Below, one piece after another: positions 16,148 to 20,170 of a stretch of 20,170 bases of DNA. The position numbers and the translations under genes were made by a program. Position 1 is the first letter of the stretch. Every line of letters begins with the position of its first letter. The DNA comes from a virus, in IMG/VR virus record IMGVR_UViG_3300010354_000898, positions 1 to 20,170 of that record; one strand, 5' to 3'. Under the pieces are notes generated by a model. The model had not been told where the DNA came from. It searched no databases and worked only from the letters and a program-made list of their open reading frames with translations.

Positions 16148-17878
16148 ATGAAGGATCTTAGAGAGGCGTATAACGAAGTTTATTCGCTTAATGAAGTCAG
16201 TTTTACGAATACTGGTGGTGTTAATGCTAGCATGTTCACAGCTGGATTGAATATGAAAGCACCGCTGGTTAAAACTGAACCAAAAAAACCAGAATCTACC
16301 CCAGCGCCAGTTGCTAAAAAAGAGCCAACCGCGATGGATCAATGGAGAGCTGCAAATCCAAAACTTGCTGCCGCCTCTGATGAAAGATCGAGAATTCGTG
16401 GAACTGCACAAACTGATAATCCACTAATTGATGCTGAGATGAGAGCAAGAATGCCTCTAACACCCTCAGTACAGGCACCAGATTTTCAAACAACAATGAA
16501 GTCTGGCAAGTATGGTGATCAAGGACATCAAAGATTAACTCAAAATCCTTATGCTGCAGTTGGAGCAACTCCAAAAACTTCTACTACCACTCCAACTACA
16601 ACCAGTACCACTAAAACCTCAGAGAAAGAACCAGTAACTCCAAAACGTGTAAATATTGGAAAATGGCTTTCAAATACTCCCGTTAGAACACCTGCAACTA
16701 ATCAAATGAACTCCTACGACTACGGCAATATCGATCAAGATCAACTTACATCATTACTTGATGCTTATAATAAAGTTTATCAAGAGCAAGTAAAGGTTCC
16801 TGCTGATGCATCAGACGCTGAAGCACTCAAAGGTCTTATTCCTAAAGGAGATAAGGTTCATGAGGTAAAGAGAAAGAAACTTGATGCACACTTTGAGCCA
16901 GAGGGTGAGCAAATCGAAGAAGCTGGTGATGATCCATGCTGGAAGGGTTACACACAGGTCGGCATGAAAAAGAAGGGTGGCAGAGAAGTCCCCAACTGTG
17001 TGCCTTCTAAAGGTGTGCCAAAAGCTAAGGGTTATAAGAAGGAAGAGGCTGAGTTAGAAGAGAATGCAGCAAACCTAATTCGTCTAGGACTTGCTGCTGG
17101 TACTGCACTTGCAGGAATGAAAGTTGCTGGAGATGCGAAAAAGGTTGCTGACAAGATTAATAAGCAAAATAAAGAAAAAGAAGCATTCTATAAAAAAACT
17201 TTAGGAAACTCTTATGAGCCAGAAGGTGAACTCGTAGAGGCTTATGATGTTATACTTAATTACTTAATGACTGAGGGTTTTGCAGCTAGCGTAGAGAACG
17301 CTGAGAAGATTATGACGGTTATGAGTGATGAATGGATGCAAAACATCATCTCAGAAAATCAAGCAATGCTAAAGTTTAATTATCGTCCTGGTAGAAGTTT
17401 TAGCATAGGTGGTGAAGGCTCATCTAATAACGTTGCCGCTGGTTTAGACGTTACTAGATATGCTGCTGGTCACGTACTAGACGACAAGACAGTTGAACAG
17501 GGTATTTCTCAGGCACTTGCAAATCCTAATCAAGCCGCCCCTGTCACCAAACCTGTAGGTGCAAAAACAGGTGTGAGTGGTTATGCAAACCTTACTGGAG
17601 AAATTCCTAGCGCAAAGCCATCTGCAAGTACAAATCCTACCAATACTACGAATAATCCTAATACTAATCCAAAAGCTGGTAAAGATAAGAATGTTAAGGG
17701 TAATGACCCTAAGGGTATTGATCCTAAGGGTACTGACCTTAATAAGCGTGATGATTCTAAAGATCCTACTGCATTAGATATAGCTAACAAAGCAGCACTT
17801 CAAAGAAGAAAGGATCTGGTAGCACAAACTCCATCTATGCCTGGTGGTGGCATTATAAATCGTATACAATCACGTTGA
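16148..17878 (+). CDS. Probable virion structural/internal protein with prohead-protease-like sites (576 aa)
   Basis: The protein is a low-complexity chain with short motifs familiar from cyanophage virion proteins. These include A-Y-N-[EK]-V-Y (residues 7-12, and again near 210), ANPKLAA with ERSRIRGT (about 69-86), and PCWKGY...KKKGGREVPNCVP (263-286, C264 and C284). A duplicated EPEGE[QL] motif precedes IEEA (256-259) and LVEA (362-365). Six sites fit the T4 gp21 prohead-protease pattern [L/I]-x-E: after E6, E16, E258, E305, E364 and E403. A Thr-rich linker (about 140-160) and DPKG repeats (about 517-531) separate the parts. Residues 407-485 are homologous to the N-terminal region of the next gene. 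It may be a processed head-internal or scaffold-like protein. That is inference; no fold is recognised for the whole. Confidence 0.8.
   Translation: MKDLREAYNEVYSLNEVSFTNTGGVNASMFTAGLNMKAPLVKTEPKKPESTPAPVAKKEPTAMDQWRAANPKLAAASDERSRIRGTAQTDNPLIDAEMRARMPLTPSVQAPDFQTTMKSGKYGDQGHQRLTQNPYAAVGATPKTSTTTPTTTSTTKTSEKEPVTPKRVNIGKWLSNTPVRTPATNQMNSYDYGNIDQDQLTSLLDAYNKVYQEQVKVPADASDAEALKGLIPKGDKVHEVKRKKLDAHFEPEGEQIEEAGDDPCWKGYTQVGMKKKGGREVPNCVPSKGVPKAKGYKKEEAELEENAANLIRLGLAAGTALAGMKVAGDAKKVADKINKQNKEKEAFYKKTLGNSYEPEGELVEAYDVILNYLMTEGFAASVENAEKIMTVMSDEWMQNIISENQAMLKFNYRPGRSFSIGGEGSSNNVAAGLDVTRYAAGHVLDDKTVEQGISQALANPNQAAPVTKPVGAKTGVSGYANLTGEIPSAKPSASTNPTNTTNNPNTNPKAGKDKNVKGNDPKGIDPKGTDLNKRDDSKDPTALDIANKAALQRRKDLVAQTPSMPGGGIINRIQSR
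17696..17740 (+). repeat. Three imperfect 15-bp tandem repeats coding for KG-x-DP units
   Basis: AAGGGTAATGACCCT, AAGGGTATTGATCCT and AAGGGTACTGACCTT follow one another inside the 576-aa gene and encode KGNDP-KGIDP-KGTDL. They form a hydrophilic linker next to the C-terminus. Copy number may vary among relatives through replication slippage. Confidence 0.85.
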
Positions 17879-17885
17879 AGTAAGT

Positions 17886-18665
17886 ATGAAGACATATACT
17901 GAATTTATTTCTGAGTGTTATAGAATTCAAGAGAATCTTCAAGGTGGAATGGTGAAGTTTGGATATAAGCCAGGAAGAGGTTTTAACGTAGGTGTTGGTG
18001 TTCAGGGCGGAGACAAGGATACTCAATGGGATGCAGGAATTGATTATGAGCGAATCGCAGCGGGTAGAGTAGCAACTCCACAAACAATTCAACGTGGTGT
18101 GGCTCAAGCAGATCAAAACCTTGGACAAACTGGACAAACGAGCGATGCGGTGGGTCCTCAAAATAAAGTTGGCGTAACGGCAAACGTCGCTGGTGTAATC
18201 CCACAAGCACCCAAACCAACACCAACACCAACGCCAACACCAGAAGAACCAAAACCAACTCCTACAGACAAAAAGTTTACACCAACAGAAGTGAGAGCAA
18301 TCAATCCACACATACGAGCATCCTTGGCAGCAGATCCAAAATTAGCGGCTCGTCGTACTCAGCAAATATTATCTGGACAAAATCCGAAATCGCAAGGTGA
18401 GTTTCAGTATAAGGGTGCAGATGGAAAGTGGGTAGACTTTAATCCACAGATCGGTCAAGCAACTAGAGATGCATTCAAAATTTCTCAGTATGGAATGGGA
18501 GATGTCGGAACAAGTCTGCATCAAAATGATGTGCAAATGAGAAATCAAATGCTAAAGGACATTGCCGCTGGAAATGCTACAAAAACACCTACTTGGACAG
18601 GTATTCGTGGTACAGGAGCTGTTAAGGGTGCCTATGACAATTGGCGCAGCAGTTTAAACCCTTAA
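17886..18665 (+). CDS. Probable virion structural/internal protein paralogous to the preceding gene's module (259 aa)
   Basis: Residues 22-about 95 (starting MVKFGYKPGRGFNVGVG) match residues 407-about 485 of the preceding protein (MLKFNYRPGRSFSIGGE). Both continue with G-[IL]-D-[YV]-x-R-x-A-A-G-x-V and a Q-G-[IV]...Q-A segment. In both, an [I]-x-E-N site lies just before the module (IQEN 14-17 here, ISEN 401-404 there), which fits removal of a short propeptide by a gp21-like prohead protease. A Pro-Thr linker (PTPTPTPTPEEPKPTPT) separates this from a C-terminal part with INPHIRASLAADPKLAA and FQYKGADGKWVDFNP. The gene starts 7 nt after the previous stop with a weak Shine-Dalgarno sequence and is probably co-transcribed. 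No enzyme motif was recognised. Confidence 0.78.
   Translation: MKTYTEFISECYRIQENLQGGMVKFGYKPGRGFNVGVGVQGGDKDTQWDAGIDYERIAAGRVATPQTIQRGVAQADQNLGQTGQTSDAVGPQNKVGVTANVAGVIPQAPKPTPTPTPTPEEPKPTPTDKKFTPTEVRAINPHIRASLAADPKLAARRTQQILSGQNPKSQGEFQYKGADGKWVDFNPQIGQATRDAFKISQYGMGDVGTSLHQNDVQMRNQMLKDIAAGNATKTPTWTGIRGTGAVKGAYDNWRSSLNP
18216..18239 (+). repeat. Hexanucleotide tandem repeat (CCAACA/G) x4 coding for Pro-Thr
   Basis: Four consecutive CCAAC[A/G] units lie in the 259-aa gene. In frame they read as alternating Thr and Pro codons, giving an extended, probably flexible Pro-Thr linker between the N-terminal module and the C-terminal part. Confidence 0.8.
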
Positions 18666-18704
18666 CAGAATCCTTATAAGTTCCCCGAGTGTTATGGCGA
18701 TATA

Positions 18705-18740
18705 AGAGACTTCCTGATAACGAATTTCAAGGAAGTCTCT
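18705..18740 (+). terminator. Hairpin terminator after the plus-strand pair
   Basis: AGAGACTTCCT (18705-18715) pairs perfectly with AGGAAGTCTCT (18730-18740) around a 14-nt loop, 40 nt past the stop of the 259-aa gene. On the plus strand it is followed by CATTTTGCTTTCTTCTT, an imperfect U-rich tract. The right arm touches the stop codon of the convergent 44-aa gene, so the hairpin also ends that gene, but without a U-run on the minus strand. Confidence 0.65.
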
Positions 18741-18874
18741 CATTTTGCTTTCTTCTTATAAGATCTTTTTTTATTTTCCTCTGCAGGTGCTGCAGGTGCC
18801 TCAGCTTCTTTTACCTCTGGAGCTGGTGCAGGCGCTGCATCTGAGTGTTGAAATAGATCTGAGAATCTGCTCAT
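18740..18874 (-). CDS. Small Ala/Pro-rich protein with basic tail (44 aa)
   Basis: The sequence starts MSRFSDLFQHSDAAPAPAPE, continues as an Ala/Pro/Glu-rich spacer and ends with a Lys/Arg tail (NKKRSYKKKAK). It recalls a family of tiny cyanophage proteins with the same MSRFSD-[LM]-F start, acidic Pro-rich middle and basic end; their function is unknown to me. The start lies 4 nt after the stop of the 53-aa gene. A late-like octamer GATAAATA inside that upstream gene ends 21 nt before this ATG, the same spacing as at gp25, so it may also be made independently. The gene converges on the plus-strand 259-aa gene. Confidence 0.72.
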   Translation of the reverse strand: MSRFSDLFQHSDAAPAPAPEVKEAEAPAAPAEENKKRSYKKKAK

Positions 18875-18878
18875 AACT

Positions 18879-19040
18879 CTAAGTATCTCTGTTTTTATTT
18901 ATCTTTGCCTGCTTCGGTAAATACTTTTTCTTAAACTCTTCGAATCCCTCGGGGGGTTCAGAGGGATTCGGCTGTGGTGGTGCCTTATAAGGTTGATAAG
19001 GTGATCCCCCAGACTCCATAAATGCTCGGAAATTTTTCAT
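18879..19040 (-). CDS. Small Pro-rich hydrophilic protein of unknown function (53 aa)
   Basis: The open frame runs from an ATG at 19040 to TAG at 18879. The sequence begins MKNFRAFMESGGSPYQPYK, has a Pro-rich middle (APPQPNPSEPPEGFEEF) and ends in a basic KKKYLPKQAKINKNRDT tail. Its plan (short aromatic start, Pro-rich centre, basic end) mirrors the 44-aa gene that follows 4 nt downstream. The only purine-rich ribosome-binding candidate, GAGGGGG, lies unusually far (about 14 nt) upstream. A late-like octamer is 58 nt upstream. The ATG lies within one copy of a 14-bp direct repeat. I do not recognise a family; with no homology check it remains a probable gene only. Confidence 0.62.
   Translation of the reverse strand: MKNFRAFMESGGSPYQPYKAPPQPNPSEPPEGFEEFKKKYLPKQAKINKNRDT
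18896..18903 (-). promoter_or_regulatory. T4-like late octamer (GATAAATA) ahead of the 44-aa gene
   Basis: GATAAATA on the minus strand matches the late consensus at 7 of 8 positions and ends 21 nt before the ATG of the 44-aa gene. It lies inside the C-terminal codons of the 53-aa gene, so it would be an internal promoter. Confidence 0.5.
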
Positions 19041-19072
19041 GGTCTTATAATTTACCCCCTCGGAAATTTTTC
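19025..19072. repeat. 14-bp perfect direct repeat flanking the 53-aa start
   Basis: CTCGGAAATTTTTC occurs at 19025-19038 and again at 19059-19072. The first copy covers most of the first codons of the 53-aa gene; the second lies in its leader, and the first C of each copy is 34 bp apart. Confidence 0.7.
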
Positions 19073-19098
19073 TGGCAAAAATTTTTTGATCTTAGAGA

Positions 19099-19106
19099 TA
19101 TTTAGA
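19099..19106 (-). promoter_or_regulatory. Late-promoter-like octamer (TCTAAATA) for the 53/44-aa gene pair
   Basis: TCTAAATA on the minus strand matches the T4 late consensus at 7 of 8 positions. It lies 58 nt ahead of the 53-aa gene and is the last late-like octamer before the GC-rich segment. Confidence 0.4.
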
Positions 19107-19141
19107 GGTCGATTTCAAGGTCTTATAGCTTAGGGAAGTTA

Positions 19142-19186
19142 GGCGTTTTTAACCACAGGGGGGGCGGGGCGGCACCGATAAACGCC
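19142..19186. repeat. 7-bp inverted repeat enclosing a G-rich run
   Basis: GGCGTTT (19142-19148) and AAACGCC (19180-19186) enclose a 31-nt loop that contains seven G, then GGGG and GG separated by single C residues (19158-19172). A second short repeat, GATAA...TTATC (19177-19193), overlaps its right arm. It sits exactly at the composition change. Confidence 0.6.
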
Positions 19187-19201
19187 GCTTATCACTGCCT
19201 C

Positions 19202-19232
19202 AGCGACTGATCAGAATGTCTTATCAGTCGCT
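19202..19232. repeat. Perfect 10-bp inverted repeat (hairpin)
   Basis: AGCGACTGAT (19202-19211) pairs with ATCAGTCGCT (19223-19232) around an 11-nt loop. No U-run follows on either strand, so it is not a typical terminator by itself. It lies 12 bp from the terminator hairpin of the 97-aa gene and could act with it. Confidence 0.7.
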
Positions 19233-19244
19233 AAGTATAAAATA

Positions 19245-19264
19245 GGGGCAGCGATTGCTGCCCC
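19245..19264 (-). terminator. Intrinsic terminator of the 97-aa gene
   Basis: GGGGCAGC (19245-19252) and GCTGCCCC (19257-19264) form a strong GC-rich 8-bp stem with a 4-nt loop. It lies 7 nt past the stop of the 97-aa gene and is followed on the minus strand by TATTTTATA. Confidence 0.8.
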
Positions 19265-19271
19265 GTTTGTA

Positions 19272-19565
19272 TCAGCCAACCCGCAAATAGTGGGTGACAT
19301 TCTTTATAACGAACTCCCCAAGATGGTCGAGTCGTGCCTTCTCAGCTTTGAGATTAGCTTCGAGGTTCTTTACAGTCTGCCCGTAATCTTTCGAGGTTCG
19401 GGTACATACTGTGACGGTGCCCTCTTTAATCTTAACAGCGCCTACATTCTCGCTGTTAAGTGTATCTAATAGCTGACCCTTTAGGGTCTCAACTTTAGCC
19501 TTAAGGGCTTCAAGCTTGCGGTGCTCGCTGATCAGTTCAGCGGTCAGGGTCTCAAGGTCTGCCAT
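19272..19565 (-). CDS. Coiled-coil protein of unknown function (97 aa)
   Basis: The protein starts MADLETLTAELISEHRKLEA. Its first 40 residues show a heptad-like spacing of Leu, Val and Ile typical of a coiled coil. A short beta-rich insert follows (VGAVKIKEGTVTVCTRTS), then a second charged helix (KNLEANLKAEKARLDHLGEF). This helix-hairpin-helix plan is common in small phage proteins, but I do not recognise the family. A longer in-frame ORF extends to 19745, but that extension overlaps the 109-aa gene and crosses an intergenic hairpin, so I prefer the internal ATG. No Shine-Dalgarno sequence is visible, and the start context is ACCGCCACCATGG. It is downstream of the 109-aa gene and closed by a strong terminator. 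Its composition is GC-rich, unlike the phage genes to the left. Confidence 0.72.
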   Translation of the reverse strand: MADLETLTAELISEHRKLEALKAKVETLKGQLLDTLNSENVGAVKIKEGTVTVCTRTSKDYGQTVKNLEANLKAEKARLDHLGEFVIKNVTHYLRVG

Positions 19566-19605
19566 GGTGGCGGTGTGTCGGTTGGACTTGTTTAATCTAC
19601 AGGGT

Positions 19606-19628
19606 AGGGGCACCCTATCGGTGCCCCT
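19606..19628. repeat. Perfect 9-bp GC-rich hairpin between the 109-aa and 97-aa genes
   Basis: AGGGGCACC (19606-19614) pairs with GGTGCCCCT (19620-19628) around CTATC. It begins 11 nt past the stop of the 109-aa gene on the minus strand. No U-run follows, so it could be an attenuator, an RNA-processing or stabilising element, or a weak terminator. Confidence 0.7.
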
Positions 19629-19639
19629 GTAACAAACCG

Positions 19640-19969
19640 TCACACAGGGGTGTTTTTGCCTTGCGCCCAGAACATAAGGCGCTCGCATGATGCTCGCATG
19701 AACACCCGATCTATGGGAGCGCCTTCCTTGCGAGCACGACCACAAGCTGCAGCGGCAACCTGCAGGGCTGCCCTGGTAGCCTCAGCGTCAGCTTTAGCGT
19801 TCTTGTAAGCCTGCAGCAAGGCAATCGCCTCATAACGCTGCAGACGGCGGGGACGGTTCAGAACCTCACCTGCCAGCTGCAGACGGTTAACGTGGGCGAT
19901 CGTGCCAGCTGCAGCGGGAACATACCCGAATTGGGCAGCGATGCGACGGCGGAGATTGAAGCGGGTCAT
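19640..19969 (-). CDS. Small basic Ala-rich protein of unknown function (109 aa)
   Basis: The frame runs from ATG 19969 to TGA at 19640-19642. The N-terminus is basic (MTRFNLRRRIAAQFGYVPA) and is followed by an Ala-rich, probably helical stretch (about residues 45-85: EAIALLQAYKNAKADAEAT). Two Cys occur in the C-terminal half. The Arg-rich start and helices would suit a small DNA-binding or regulatory protein, but no recognised motif supports this. No Shine-Dalgarno sequence is seen. A sigma70-like promoter with an overlapping inverted repeat lies directly upstream. Codon use is GC-rich: all four Leu-Gln pairs are CTGCAG. This differs strongly from the late genes and suggests a different origin or an early-gene island. 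Confidence 0.65.
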   Translation of the reverse strand: MTRFNLRRRIAAQFGYVPAAAGTIAHVNRLQLAGEVLNRPRRLQRYEAIALLQAYKNAKADAEATRAALQVAAAACGRARKEGAPIDRVFMRASCERLMFWAQGKNTPV

Positions 19970-19992
19970 CTGTCTAGAGATCGGAGATTGAA
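19950..19992. repeat. 11-bp direct repeat around the 109-aa start codon
   Basis: CGGAGATTGAA occurs at 19950-19960 (in the first codons of the 109-aa gene) and at 19982-19992 (in its leader), 32 bp apart, one copy on each side of the start codon. Confidence 0.65.
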
Positions 19993-20001
19993 CGTTTGGC
20001 T

Positions 20002-20027
20002 CCGATGCATGAATCCTACAGCATCGG
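20002..20027. promoter_or_regulatory. Inverted repeat overlapping the 109-aa gene promoter, possible operator
   Basis: CCGATGC (20002-20008) and GCATCGG (20021-20027) form a perfect 7-bp inverted repeat with a 12-bp centre. The proposed -10 box of the minus-strand promoter (20013-20018) lies in that centre, the placement expected of a repressor operator. No cognate regulator can be named. Confidence 0.45.
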
Positions 20028-20040
20028 GTGCCCTTGCCAA
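20013..20040 (-). promoter_or_regulatory. Sigma70-like promoter of the 109-aa/97-aa genes
   Basis: On the minus strand, TTGGCA (20035-20040), a 16-nt spacer and TAGGAT (20013-20018) fit a host sigma70-type promoter, placing transcription start near 20006, about 36 nt before the 109-aa ATG. Confidence 0.45.
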
Positions 20041-20099
20041 CCCCCTGAATGATCAGCGTATCTTATGGGTCTCATAAGGTATCCTAATGGCTCAAAGGG

Positions 20100-20127
20100 T
20101 TGACGGCTGACCCATAGGCTGTAGAAT
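20100..20127 (+). promoter_or_regulatory. Sigma70-like promoter reading off the right edge
   Basis: TTGACG (20100-20105), a 16-nt spacer and TAGAAT (20122-20127) are close to the sigma70 consensus and point to the right. ATG triplets follow at 20142 (stops after 7 codons) and 20166 (runs off the window), so a gene probably begins at or beyond the edge. Confidence 0.5.
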
Positions 20128-20170
20128 AGGGTCACAATCAGATGAGAGGCGGGGTAGCCTTGTAGATGAC

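Larger units (their letters stand above)
19041..19271. other. 230-bp intergenic transition zone between AT-rich and GC-rich parts
   Basis: No gene is supported here. The zone holds a late-like octamer (TCTAAATA on the minus strand, 19099-19106), two copies of GGTCTTATA (19041-19049 and 19119-19127), a G-rich run (19158-19172) enclosed by a 7-bp inverted repeat, a 10-bp hairpin (19202-19232), and the terminator hairpin of the 97-aa gene. Base composition shifts across it from AT-rich to GC-rich. Confidence 0.7.

Noticed and set aside
17577-17777. 66-codon plus-strand ORF
   Set aside because: It is a shifted frame of the low-complexity C-terminus of the 576-aa gene.
17853-18311. 152-codon minus-strand ORF opposite the 259-aa gene
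   Set aside because: Its Trp/Cys-rich composition is the antisense of the Pro-Thr repeat region.
19566-19745. N-terminal extension of the 97-aa gene to 157 aa
   Set aside because: It overlaps the 109-aa gene and reads through an intergenic hairpin; its sequence lacks the coiled-coil pattern of the rest.
19896-19902. GCGATCG, similar to the cyanobacterial HIP1 octamer GCGATCGC
   Set aside because: Only 7 of 8 positions match and there is a single copy, so it says nothing about a cyanobacterial origin.
1-20170. CRISPR array, tRNA, integrase or transposase
   Set aside because: No regularly spaced repeats, cloverleaf with CCA-like end, or recombinase motifs were found on either strand.

Overview
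The window looks like a piece of a T4-like myovirus of the marine cyanophage type, possibly a related marine myovirus. This rests on the contiguous baseplate-wedge genes 25, 6 and 7, on T4-like late-promoter octamers (TATAAATA and near matches), on a very AT-rich core (a hand count of the line starting at 5041 gives 13 G+C of 60), and on protein motifs I know from cyanomyovirus virion proteins. No photosynthesis or other host-metabolism gene, tRNA, integrase, transposase or CRISPR array was seen.

Positions 1-14588 hold a minus-strand late operon, 25 -> 6 -> 7. Genes 25 and 6 are of ordinary size. Everything from 12274 to the left edge is one open frame with no stop: I read the triplets across the whole stretch and found 4,091 uninterrupted codons, with the end still outside the window. 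It begins like a cyanophage gp7 wedge initiator and continues as a long mosaic of small repeated beta-rich modules, a cysteine-containing domain, and a six-repeat BNR/Ycf48-like propeller near the left edge. Almost all short plus-strand ORFs in this region are shadows of it.

Positions 14600-16054 hold small minus-strand genes: a 78-aa protein with its own late-like promoter, then a tightly overlapping trio made of a GT-A glycosyltransferase, a 68-aa acidic protein and a 47-aa very basic protein, closed by a strong hairpin terminator. A compact divergent promoter region (16055-16147) carries the same octamer ACTAAATA on both strands.

Positions 16148-18740 hold a plus-strand pair of low-complexity, virion-protein-like genes (576 and 259 aa). 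They share a homologous module that directly follows a site resembling the T4 prohead-protease consensus ([L/I]-x-E), and they end at a hairpin. Two small minus-strand genes (44 and 53 aa) face them.

From about 19130 to the right edge the base composition changes sharply (the line starting at 19741 has 38 G+C of 60). This segment holds two minus-strand genes of unknown function (97 and 109 aa), several perfect hairpins, and two sigma70-like promoters in place of T4-like late octamers. It could be an early-gene or newly acquired island, or an assembly join. The sequence alone does not decide.

In all, the left 16 kb build the baseplate and tail side of the virion. The 16-18.7 kb pair may be prohead-processed internal proteins. 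The right 1 kb is foreign-looking and unassigned.
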